Notes under the pieces: model-generated
The model's database searches: none
What the model saw: the letters and a program-made list of their open reading frames with translations, nothing else
What the model was told of the DNA's origin: nothing
Made by a program: the position numbers and the translations under genes
Origin: an uncultured Eubacteriales bacterium
GTDB lineage: Bacteria > Bacillota > Clostridia > Oscillospirales > CAG-272
NCBI GenBank assembly: GCA_900552255.1
Contig: URZF01000056.1
Span: 1 to 8,306, forward strand
DNA length: 8,306 bases
Reading direction: 5' to 3'
Shown: positions 1-5,928 of the stretch, in pieces
Layout of the letters: each line of letters starts with the position of its first letter
How positions within the stretch are numbered: position 1 is the stretch's first letter

Positions 1-114
1 GATGATGTTGCCATATTCCGAAAGCGAAAGCTGCATCGATACCGGAAGCGAGAAGAAATATCGGCGACTGCTGCTGCTGTGATATACCAGCTCATTCAGA
101 TCCTTGTAAAGCAT
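1..114 (-). CDS. Small hypothetical protein, N-terminal part only
   Basis: A minus-strand reading frame runs from an ATG at 114-112 to the window edge, giving 38 codons with no stop; the C-terminus lies outside. The protein begins MLYKDLNELVYHSSSSRRYF and continues with a polar stretch ending in SEYGNII. The start is fixed by a perfect GGAGG (126-122 on the minus strand) seven bases upstream. It resembles short uncharacterised clostridial proteins that begin with a similar YKDLNELVY-SSSS-R-YF pattern, but I know of no function. It is divergent from the large operon and shares the AT-rich intergenic region with it. It is too short for the usual ORF length cut-offs. Confidence 0.7.
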   Translation of the reverse strand, partial: MLYKDLNELVYHSSSSRRYFFSLPVSMQLSLSEYGNII

Positions 115-292
115 ATGATCACCTCCGATGTTATCGTCGGGCAATCAGTGGAAAAATATACGGAAGCAGGCGAAAAATCCGTGTTTTTTATGGATTTTGC
201 TCAGAATAAATTGTCGAAAATACACAAGAAAATCGGAAAATTACAATTGGTTTTGGGATTTATGGCGAAGATGCAAAAATTCCGGATTCCTA
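115..292. other. AT-rich divergent intergenic region
   Basis: This stretch separates the minus-strand small gene from the operon promoter. It is visibly richer in A and T than the coding DNA around it. It must carry the promoter of the minus-strand gene, but I see no convincing -35/-10 pair: TCGACA with a poorly spaced partner is the best I found. No tRNA, riboswitch-like fold or terminator is evident. A plus-strand open frame across it has no Shine-Dalgarno sequence and no recognisable protein character. Confidence 0.5.
118..126 (-). promoter_or_regulatory. Ribosome binding site of the divergent small gene
   Basis: On the minus strand this reads GGAGGTGAT, a near-perfect match to the anti-Shine-Dalgarno sequence. 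GGAGG lies seven bases before the ATG at 114-112. It is the main reason for accepting the truncated minus-strand gene and rejecting the overlapping plus-strand frame. Confidence 0.8.
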
Positions 293-321
293 TTGACAAA
301 ATCCCATTCACATGGTATGAT
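293..321 (+). promoter_or_regulatory. Sigma-A promoter of the operon (extended -10)
   Basis: A perfect -35 box TTGACA (293-298) is followed after exactly 17 bases by a -10 box TATGAT (316-321), one mismatch from consensus. TG at 313-314 adds an extended -10 element. The predicted transcription start is near 328-330, just at the first GTTAG-N6-CTAAC dyad. A promoter this close to consensus should be strong by default, which fits control by a repressor. It is the only clear promoter upstream of the eight co-directional genes. Confidence 0.85.
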
Positions 322-329
322 TATCCGTG

Positions 330-345
330 GTTAGTTGGTGCTAAC
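330..345. promoter_or_regulatory. Operator candidate 1: GTTAG-N6-CTAAC dyad
   Basis: Perfect 5-bp inverted arms GTTAG (330-334) and CTAAC (341-345) flank six bases, starting nine bases after the -10 box, so the dyad covers the predicted start of transcription. A protein bound here would block initiation. The half-site resembles the GGTTAG/CTAACC element of DtxR/IdeR-family iron or manganese repressors, although their classical 19-bp operator has a one-base gap between these arms. The same dyad recurs at 391-406. No regulator gene is in the window, so the assignment to a metal repressor is inference. Confidence 0.6.
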
Positions 346-358
346 TGCAAAAGGGGGT

Positions 359-373
359 ACGGACATTGTCCGT
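359..373. repeat. 15-bp palindrome ACGGACA-T-TGTCCGT
   Basis: Seven-base arms are perfectly inverted around a single T between the two GTTAG dyads in the transcribed leader. It is unrelated in sequence to them. It could be a third protein-binding site, or in RNA a small hairpin (six pairs, three-base loop). There is no U-tract good enough to call it a terminator. Confidence 0.45.
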
Positions 374-390
374 TTATATTATGACCGGAG

Positions 391-406
391 GTTAGGGAAA
401 ACTAAC
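391..406. promoter_or_regulatory. Operator candidate 2: GTTAG-N6-CTAAC dyad
   Basis: This is a second copy of the dyad, with arms GTTAG (391-395) and CTAAC (402-406) and again a six-base spacer, though the spacer sequence differs from copy 1 (GGAAAA against TTGGTG). The outer bases also agree: both copies read GGTTAG on the left and CTAACT on the right. The copies are 61 bp apart, in the 5' leader upstream of the first gene. Conservation of arms and spacing with a diverged spacer is what a dimeric repressor site looks like. Both could also fold as RNA hairpins. Confidence 0.6.
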
Positions 407-450
407 TTTTGCGGAGTTTTGTATGCCGGAAAAGGGGGATGGATTCGCGT

Positions 451-1017
451 ATGCAGGATTCTTTTGAAAAAGATCTGATCGAACACTGTGCGCCCACGCT
501 GGCGTCCCTGAAAACGGCGAATCTGTTTTGTCATACGTTTCCCTCCGAAGCGGAAATGCGGGAGACCGTCGGCTTTTGGAGCGAATGCCTGAATCGCAAG
601 GGATTGACTTTGGTTTTGCTTAGAGTTCGGTGCCTGACGGCGCTCGTTTATGTCTGCCGGATGGAGAATTTGAGATTTGACCTGTCCCGCGACGGTGTCG
701 GACGCTTCCTTTCCGCGTATGGCTATAACAGCGCGGAGCCGTCCTTTGCGCTCGAACGGCTGAAGGAACGGATCGGATCGGAAGCGGACTTCGGTTTTCC
801 TCATGAAATCGGGCTCTTTTTGGGATATCCGCTCGCAGATGTCGCCGGATTCATCGAAAACGAGGGCAGAAATTTCAAATTTGCCGGTCTGTGGAAGGTA
901 TACTGCAACGAATGCGAGACGCTCCGGCTGTTTGCGAAATTTGAAAAGTGCAAAAATGTTTATCGGCGCCTATGGCGCGAGGGAAGAAGTGTTTTGCAGC
1001 TCACCGTGGCTGTTTAA
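451..1017 (+). CDS. DUF3793 family protein
   Basis: The 188-residue protein matches the DUF3793 family as I know it: an N-terminal HCAPTLASLKTANLF segment (residues 12-26), a central FPHEIGLFLGYPLADV segment (116-131) leading into GFI, and a C-terminal GLWKVYCNEC segment (146-155). The family has no established function. It is cytosolic: no signal peptide or membrane segment is visible. Eight cysteines (13, 27, 46, 61, 69, 152, 155, 167) and His12, His28 and His118 are candidate metal or haem ligands. I chose ATG 451 because family members start just before the HC-PTL motif and AAGGGGG (432-438) lies 12 bases upstream. ATG 439 directly abuts that site, and a TTG at 409 lacks one. It is the first gene of the operon, 33 bases before a flavodoxin gene. 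Family call firm, role unknown. Confidence 0.85.
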   Translation: MQDSFEKDLIEHCAPTLASLKTANLFCHTFPSEAEMRETVGFWSECLNRKGLTLVLLRVRCLTALVYVCRMENLRFDLSRDGVGRFLSAYGYNSAEPSFALERLKERIGSEADFGFPHEIGLFLGYPLADVAGFIENEGRNFKFAGLWKVYCNECETLRLFAKFEKCKNVYRRLWREGRSVLQLTVAV

Positions 1018-1050
1018 CATAAATTTTATAAGAAAAGAGGAACAAAAGAG

Positions 1051-1473
1051 ATGAATAAAATTGCCGTGGTATATTGGAGCGGAACGGGCAACACCGAGCT
1101 TATGGCGGCGAAGGTCGCGGAAGGCGCCCGCGGCGCCGGTGCGAATGCCGAGCTGATCAAGGCTTCGGATTTTGACGGAGCGAAGCTGGACGAATACGAT
1201 GCGGTCGCGTTCGGCTGCCCCTCGATGGGCGTCGAGCAGCTCGAGGAATCCGAATTTGAGCCGATGTTTCTTTCCTGCGAGGCGAAGCTGAAGGACAAAA
1301 AAATCGCGCTGTTCGGCTCCTATGGCTGGGGAGACGGCGAATGGATGAGAAATTGGGAGGAGACCTGTGTTCGGGACGGCGCGGTTTTCGCTCATGAGAG
1401 CGTGATCTGCAACGATGCGCCGGACGCGGATGCGGAAGCGGCGTGCGTCGCTCTCGGCGCATCGCTTGCCTGA
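1051..1473 (+). CDS. Flavodoxin (short-chain, FMN-binding)
   Basis: A 140-residue low-potential electron carrier of the clostridial short-chain flavodoxin type. The FMN phosphate loop is SGTGNT (10-15) after the first beta strand. The second flavin loop is GCPSMGVEQLEE (55-66), and the third is GSYGWGDGEWM (89-99), with Trp93 well placed by the isoalloxazine ring. Length and motif order are typical, and nothing is missing. An AGAGG (1036-1040) precedes the ATG by ten bases. In anaerobes such flavodoxins replace ferredoxin under iron limitation and supply electrons to radical SAM enzymes. Its place in an operon with a metal importer and a radical SAM gene fits both uses; which applies here is inference. 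Confidence 0.93.
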   Translation: MNKIAVVYWSGTGNTELMAAKVAEGARGAGANAELIKASDFDGAKLDEYDAVAFGCPSMGVEQLEESEFEPMFLSCEAKLKDKKIALFGSYGWGDGEWMRNWEETCVRDGAVFAHESVICNDAPDADAEAACVALGASLA

Positions 1474-1524
1474 CGAAAAGACGAGCTTGGGGATACGGAT
1501 GCTCGGCGTTTTCTGAAAATGCGG

Positions 1525-1532
1525 AGAGGAGG
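1525..1532 (+). promoter_or_regulatory. Ribosome binding site that fixes a GTG start
   Basis: AGAGGAGG lies eight bases before GTG 1541. It is one of the best Shine-Dalgarno matches in the operon and justifies the non-ATG start of the ZIP transporter. The next in-frame ATG, at residue 17, would remove part of the first membrane helix. Confidence 0.8.
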
Positions 1533-1540
1533 CTGGACTT

Positions 1541-2332
1541 GTGGAATCGGTTTTGTGGGCGGCAGGAGGCACCGGATTTACCTTTTTCATGACGGCGCTT
1601 GGCGCTTCTATGGTGTTCTTGTTCCGGAAATCGATGAAGCTGTCTGTTCAGCGCATTTTCCTCGGCTTTGCCGCCGGCGTCATGATCGCGGCCTCCGTTT
1701 GGAGTCTTTTGATTCCGGCGATCGAAGAGACGGAGGCGGCGGGGGGAGTCGGCTGGATCCCTGCGGCGGGAGGCTTTGTTCTCGGCGTCGGTTTTCTGAT
1801 GCTGCTGGACCTGCTGCTGCCGCATCTGCATTTGGATCGGAAACGTCCGGAGGGACTGCGCTCCTCGTGGAAGCGTACTACGCTTCTTGTGCTCGCGGTG
1901 ACGCTGCATAACATTCCCGAAGGAATGGCGGTGGGACTTTCCTTTGCCCTTGCGGCGCAGCATTCCTACGATGCCTCGGCGCTTTCCGCCGCGGCGGCGC
2001 TGGCGCTCGGCATCGGGATCCAAAATTTCCCGGAGGGAGCTGCGGTATCCCTGCCGTTGCGTGAGGAGGGCTTTTCCGCCGTCAAGGCGTTTTTATGGGG
2101 AAGCCTTTCCGGACTTGTCGAGCTTGTTTTCGGCGTCGCAGTGGTCTTGATCGCCGGCGGGGTGCAGCCCTTGATGCCGTGGCTTTTGTCCTTTGCGGCC
2201 GGCGCTATGCTGTATGTGGTGGTGGAGGAGCTGATCCCGGAGGCGCATCTCGGCGAGCATTCGCATGTCGGAACGCTCGGCGTGATGGCGGGCTTCCTTG
2301 TGATGATGGTCCTCGACGTGGCACTGGGATGA
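1541..2332 (+). CDS. ZIP family metal transporter (ZupT/GufA-like)
   Basis: A 263-residue integral membrane protein of the ZIP family, which moves Zn2+, Fe2+ or Mn2+ into the cytosol. About eight hydrophobic segments are visible: roughly 4-28, 38-62, 72-95, 113-138, 144-171, 178-206, 208-232 and 243-262. The metal site signatures are HNIPEGMAVG in helix 4 (123-132) and QNFPEGAAVS in helix 5 (161-170), followed by EELIPEAH (229-236). In helix 5 the usual His is Gln161, as in many bacterial ZIPs. A short loop around PHLHLDRKRPEG (94-105) has two histidines, less than the long His-rich loop of many ZIPs. The GTG start is set by AGAGGAGG. It lies 67 bases after the flavodoxin gene. Metal preference cannot be read from the sequence; operon context makes iron plausible. 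Confidence 0.9.
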   Translation: MESVLWAAGGTGFTFFMTALGASMVFLFRKSMKLSVQRIFLGFAAGVMIAASVWSLLIPAIEETEAAGGVGWIPAAGGFVLGVGFLMLLDLLLPHLHLDRKRPEGLRSSWKRTTLLVLAVTLHNIPEGMAVGLSFALAAQHSYDASALSAAAALALGIGIQNFPEGAAVSLPLREEGFSAVKAFLWGSLSGLVELVFGVAVVLIAGGVQPLMPWLLSFAAGAMLYVVVEELIPEAHLGEHSHVGTLGVMAGFLVMMVLDVALG

Positions 2333-2419
2333 ACCATGCGGATTTTGATGCGACGCAGTATCCGTATCGATTAAACGGCTTTGGGCGGCTTTCCGTCCAA
2401 GAAATGAAAAGGAGAAACT

Positions 2420-2935
2420 ATGAAAAAAATTCCGATTATATTTTCGACGATAACCGGCAACGCCTTTAAGCTTGCCGAGGCGGTGGCGCCGGTGGTGCCG
2501 GAGCATGTGGGACCGTACAACATCCGATACATAACCGATGAGGTGATCGAGCGCTTCGATACGTTCGTGCTGTCCTATTGGTGCAATCACGGTACGGCCG
2601 ACGACGACACGATCGAGCTTATCGGCAGAATGAAAGGCAAGAATCTCATCGTCATCGGAACGCTCGGCGTAGCGCGCGACACCAAGCACGCTGCCGATGT
2701 CACGGAGCGCGTCTGCGCGCTTGCCTCCGAGAACAACAGGCTGCTCGGTCATTTTCTGTGTCAGGGAAGCATCGATCTGAACCGGACGGCGCAGCGCCTG
2801 AAAATTCCGGAGGGCGAGAAAGGGCATCTTTCGATGGAGCGGTTTGAAAGACAGAAGCTTTCCCTCGGTCATCCGGACGAAAAGGATCTCGCGGATGCGG
2901 CGGAGGCGGTAAGGAGCTTTCTCGAAAATCTATGA
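2420..2935 (+). CDS. Flavodoxin-like protein (Flavodoxin_3 type)
   Basis: The 171-residue protein starts with a beta strand and a phosphate loop STITGNA (9-15), like flavodoxin T-x-TGNT but with Ala15 in place of the last Thr. Later loops are LSYWCNHGTADDDT (51-64) and GTLGV (80-84), and the C-terminal part carries FLCQGSID (112-119) and HPDEKDLADA (151-160). This layout recalls the Flavodoxin_3 group (PF12641), which differs from electron-carrier flavodoxins by its extended C-terminal part; the BilS partner of bilirubin reductase is of broadly similar type as far as I recall. AAAGGAG (2408-2414) precedes the ATG. Its stop overlaps the permease start as ATGA, so it is probably translated in fixed proportion with the importer. 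A reductase or electron donor for the imported compound is a reasonable but unproven role. Confidence 0.8.
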   Translation: MKKIPIIFSTITGNAFKLAEAVAPVVPEHVGPYNIRYITDEVIERFDTFVLSYWCNHGTADDDTIELIGRMKGKNLIVIGTLGVARDTKHAADVTERVCALASENNRLLGHFLCQGSIDLNRTAQRLKIPEGEKGHLSMERFERQKLSLGHPDEKDLADAAEAVRSFLENL

Positions 2936-3954
2936 CGGCACAATCCAAACAAACGGGAAAGCATAAGCCGTATTTCGGAAAGCTGCTGGTGATTCTCATT
3001 TTCGCGGTGACGAGCGTGCTCTCTGTTCTTATTTGCGTAGGGATCGGCTCGGTGAAATTTTCGATCGCCGAGGTGTGGCGAGCGCTTTGGATCAACGACG
3101 ACAGCACCGCGCGGCTGCTCATTTGGAATCTGCGTTTTCCGCGCGTGCTGGTGGGGGGACTGGTCGGGATCTGCCTTTCGCTTTCCGGCTGTATCTTACA
3201 GGGCGTCATGCGCAATACGATGGCATCGCCGTCCACCATCGGTGTGACGGGCGGCGCAAGCTTCATCGGATATCTGACGCTTGTGGCGTTTCCCGCGTAT
3301 TCCTATCTTTTGCCGATCGGCTCTATTATCGGCGCGTTTGTGACGACGATGCTCATTTACGCGCTCGCCTATCAAAAGGGCGTGAGCCCCGTCAAAATGA
3401 TCCTGTCGGGCATGGCGGTGTCGGCGTTGTTCAGCGCGTTCAACGACATCATCAAAACCTTTTTCGCCGAGTCGCTTGGCAATGCCTCCGGCTTCCTTGT
3501 CGGCGGTCTCAACGGCTGCGGCTGGGACAGCTTCCGGATGGTGCTTCCGTATGCGCTGTGCGGTATGTTCGTGTGTCTTTTCCTTCCTTCCAAAATGAAT
3601 ATTCTGATGCTCGGAGACGAAACGGCGAACTCTTTGGGGCTTCGCACGGAGCGGTTCCGTTTCTTTCTGATCGCGGTTTCCTCCTTGCTTGCAGGCGCCG
3701 CCATCTCGGTGGCGGGACTCATCAGCTTTGTCGGACTTATCGTGCCGCATATCGCAAGAATGCTGGTCGGCTCGGATTACAAATATCTGTTTCCGGCATC
3801 GACGCTGCTCGGTTTCACGCTCGTTACGGTCTGCGATACGATTGGCCGTGTGATCCTGCCGCCCGGAGAGGTTCCGGTCAGCATCATTCTTTCCTTTATC
3901 GGAGCGCCGTTTTTCCTCTATTTGCTCCGTACAAGGCAAAAGGACGGGGGGTGA
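2932..3954 (+). CDS. FecCD-type ABC importer permease
   Basis: A 340-residue permease of the BtuC/FhuB/HmuU family, which carries cobalamin, ferric siderophores or haem across the membrane as a homodimer. About ten hydrophobic helices are visible, the first at about 17-40. Family landmarks are LRFPRVLVGGLVGICLSLSG (67-86), the ATPase-coupling region SFVGLIVPHIARMLVG (265-280), and GEVPVSIILSFIGAPFFLYLL (312-332) at the C-terminus. Length is normal. The ATG overlaps the preceding stop (ATGA, 2932-2935), with AAGGAG 15 bases upstream, indicating translational coupling. The ATPase gene follows four bases after its stop. Only one permease gene is present, consistent with a homodimer. Substrate cannot be read from the sequence; neighbours favour haem or another iron chelate. 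Confidence 0.93.
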   Translation: MTAQSKQTGKHKPYFGKLLVILIFAVTSVLSVLICVGIGSVKFSIAEVWRALWINDDSTARLLIWNLRFPRVLVGGLVGICLSLSGCILQGVMRNTMASPSTIGVTGGASFIGYLTLVAFPAYSYLLPIGSIIGAFVTTMLIYALAYQKGVSPVKMILSGMAVSALFSAFNDIIKTFFAESLGNASGFLVGGLNGCGWDSFRMVLPYALCGMFVCLFLPSKMNILMLGDETANSLGLRTERFRFFLIAVSSLLAGAAISVAGLISFVGLIVPHIARMLVGSDYKYLFPASTLLGFTLVTVCDTIGRVILPPGEVPVSIILSFIGAPFFLYLLRTRQKDGG

Positions 3955-3958
3955 GTGC

Positions 3959-4759
3959 ATGTATTTCGGTTTTCGGAACATTACTATCCGTTTCGGCAAA
4001 AAAACGGTATTGGAAAATCTAAATTTGGAAATCCCAAAGGGAAAGGTCGTCACCATCATCGGTCAGAACGGCTGCGGCAAATCGAGCCTTCTCAAAACGG
4101 TGTCCAAGGCGGTGACGCCGAAATCCGGCGACGCCATATATGAGAACGGAGAGCTGAAGCGCTACGCGCCGAAGCTGCTCGCCCAAAAGATCGCGTATCT
4201 TGCGCAGGTGCATACGTCGCCGCCGGATATCGATGTGCGCACGCTTGTATCGTATGGGCGGTATCCGTATTCAAAATTCGGACGCGGACTTACGGCGGCG
4301 GATGCCGCGGTGATCGACGGGGCTTTGGAGATGACAGGGCTTGTCGATCTGCAAAATCAGGCGCTTGCGACGCTTTCCGGAGGTGAACGGCAGCGCGCAT
4401 GGATCGCGATGTCGATTTGCCAGGAGCCGGAGATTTTGATTTTGGACGAACCGACGACGTATCTCGACATCAGCTATCAGGTTGAGGTTTTGGAGCTTGT
4501 CCGCAAGCTGAATCGGGAACTCGGCATCACGATCGTCATGGTGCTGCACGATTTGAACCTTGCGGCGCGGTATTCCGATTTTCTGTATGCGATCAAAAAT
4601 GGGAACCTTTATGTCGGCGGCACGCCTGCCGAGGTGCTGACCGAAAAAAATTTAGAGGATATTTTTGAAATTGAGGCGAGGGTATTTGAGGACACCTCCC
4701 ATGGATGTCCCTGGTTTATACCGATGAAAACAACATTTCACAAAGGAGAAACAACATGA
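3959..4759 (+). CDS. ABC importer ATP-binding protein (FecE/BtuD-like)
   Basis: This 266-residue ATPase powers the FecCD permease encoded just upstream. All ABC motifs are intact: Walker A GQNGCGKSS (35-43), Q-loop Gln83, signature LSGGERQRA (139-147), Walker B ILILDEP (159-165), D-loop YLD (168-170) and switch His197 (LHDLN). Asn and Gln are in the usual positions of the FecE-type Walker A. The segment DVRTLVSYGRYPY (92-104) is typical of the siderophore/haem/B12 importer subgroup. A G-rich site, GGGGGGTGAG (3945-3954), overlaps the permease stop and serves the ATG at 3959. Its own stop overlaps the next ATG as ATGA (4756-4759). Confidence 0.95.
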   Translation: MYFGFRNITIRFGKKTVLENLNLEIPKGKVVTIIGQNGCGKSSLLKTVSKAVTPKSGDAIYENGELKRYAPKLLAQKIAYLAQVHTSPPDIDVRTLVSYGRYPYSKFGRGLTAADAAVIDGALEMTGLVDLQNQALATLSGGERQRAWIAMSICQEPEILILDEPTTYLDISYQVEVLELVRKLNRELGITIVMVLHDLNLAARYSDFLYAIKNGNLYVGGTPAEVLTEKNLEDIFEIEARVFEDTSHGCPWFIPMKTTFHKGETT

Positions 4760-5925
4760 AAAAAATCATTTCTTTTATTCTGTGCATCTGCATGCTGGCG
4801 GGGATTGCCGTCCTTGCGGGCTGCGGCCAAACCGATGAGCCGGAAGACACGACCAGCAGCAGCGGCACGACGGCTCAGGTGACACCGCCTGAGGATACGA
4901 CAGCGCCTTCTACCGGTGACGATGAGGTCGCATTGAAGGAAAAAAGAGAACGTCTGAAAGCGGAATTCCTCGCTGAGGCCGACAAAGTGATCGTTACGGA
5001 TGACGCTGTCACGTTCACCGACGCATCTTCCGTAGACGGCAGTACGATCACGGTTCCGAAAAATCCGGGCAAAACCGTCAATCTCTACGCAAGCTTCACG
5101 ACGCTTTGGTATGAGGCGGGCGGCACGGTAGCCGGCTGTATCGGCGGCGATTCCTCCGTCACGCTTTATAAAGAATATATCGGCAGAGATATCACGCAGG
5201 ACGAGGGCGTCGTGACGGTCGCGACCTCTTCCTCCGGCAAAAAGTGGGATGTGGAAACCATTATCGCCTTGCAGCCCGATCTTATCATCTGCTCAACGGC
5301 GATGAGCGGCTATTCCACCATCCAGTCGCCGGCGGCTGCCGCGAATATTCCGGTTATCGCAATGAGCTATAACGATTTCTCGGATTATCTGAAATGGTTC
5401 AAGGTGTTCTGCAACATCACCGGTAATCCGGAGCTTTGGGACAGCGTCGCCATGAAGGCGCTGGACGACGTTGTCGACGTATTGATGGAATGCCCGACCG
5501 AAAACAATCCGACCGTGTTCAGCATGTTTTACAACGGAGCCGAAAGCCTTCAGGCGAACACTTCCGGCACGGTTGTCGGCGGTATGCTGACTGAAATGAA
5601 CGCGATCAACATTGTGGATACGTGGGAGAACACGACTTCGGCGGAGCGGCTGGAGATCAATCTCGAGACCGTTTTTCTCGCCAATCCGGATATCATCGTG
5701 GTGCAGTGCCATGCCAGCGAGGATGAAGCGAGAGCATCGGTGGAAAGCATCTATGGAAGCAATCCCGTATGGCAGTCCTTGAAAGCTGTCCAGGAGGGCA
5801 AAGTATACTATTTGGAGAAATCGCTCTTCCACAACAAGCCGAACAGCCGCTTTGCCGAGGCATATCAGAAGCTTGCGGCGATCCTTTATCCGGATACGAC
5901 ATTTTCTTTCCAAGAAGAAAACTGA
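4756..5925 (+). CDS. Lipoprotein substrate-binding protein of the FecCD-type importer
   Basis: A 389-residue extracellular binding protein anchored by a lipid. The signal peptide MKKIISFILCICMLAG is followed by the lipobox LAGC, with Cys23 as the lipidated residue. A Ser/Thr/Asp/Glu-rich linker (24-57), with PEDTT twice, and a charged helix (about 58-78) precede the binding domain. The latter has the Peripla_BP_2 (PF01497) layout: VETIIALQPDLII (166-178), NIPVIAM (197-203), LETVFLANPDIIVV (303-316) and VQEGKVYYL (345-353). I use ATG 4756, not the in-frame ATG 4705, because AAAGGAG (4742-4748) sits seven bases before it, the lipoprotein signal begins there, and it overlaps the ATPase stop. The ligand is unknown; haem, siderophore or corrinoid are possible. 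Confidence 0.92.
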   Translation: MKKIISFILCICMLAGIAVLAGCGQTDEPEDTTSSSGTTAQVTPPEDTTAPSTGDDEVALKEKRERLKAEFLAEADKVIVTDDAVTFTDASSVDGSTITVPKNPGKTVNLYASFTTLWYEAGGTVAGCIGGDSSVTLYKEYIGRDITQDEGVVTVATSSSGKKWDVETIIALQPDLIICSTAMSGYSTIQSPAAAANIPVIAMSYNDFSDYLKWFKVFCNITGNPELWDSVAMKALDDVVDVLMECPTENNPTVFSMFYNGAESLQANTSGTVVGGMLTEMNAINIVDTWENTTSAERLEINLETVFLANPDIIVVQCHASEDEARASVESIYGSNPVWQSLKAVQEGKVYYLEKSLFHNKPNSRFAEAYQKLAAILYPDTTFSFQEEN

Positions 5926-5928
5926 GCG

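Noticed and set aside
79..384. A 101-codon plus-strand open frame in the upstream intergenic region
   Set aside because: It has no Shine-Dalgarno sequence, overlaps the well-supported minus-strand gene start, runs through the operon promoter and first dyad, and shows no family-like features.
330..406. The paired dyads as a riboswitch or a Fur box
   Set aside because: No known riboswitch core is recognisable, and the AT-rich GATAAT-type Fur consensus is absent. Two short dyads of equal spacing fit a dimeric DNA-binding protein better, though RNA hairpins are not excluded.
409..450. Longer N-terminus for the DUF3793 protein from TTG 409 or ATG 439
   Set aside because: TTG 409 follows directly on the second dyad and has no ribosome binding site. 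ATG 439 abuts the AAGGGGG site. Start 451 gives proper spacing and the expected family N-terminus.
1157..2023. A 288-codon minus-strand frame across the flavodoxin and ZIP genes
   Set aside because: Its Arg/Pro/His-rich, low-complexity translation is typical of the antisense of GC-rich coding DNA; the plus-strand genes have clear motifs.
4705..4755. Extended start for the substrate-binding protein at ATG 4705
   Set aside because: It would put 17 polar residues before a classic lipoprotein signal peptide; the AAAGGAG at 4742-4748 and the ATGA overlap point to 4756.
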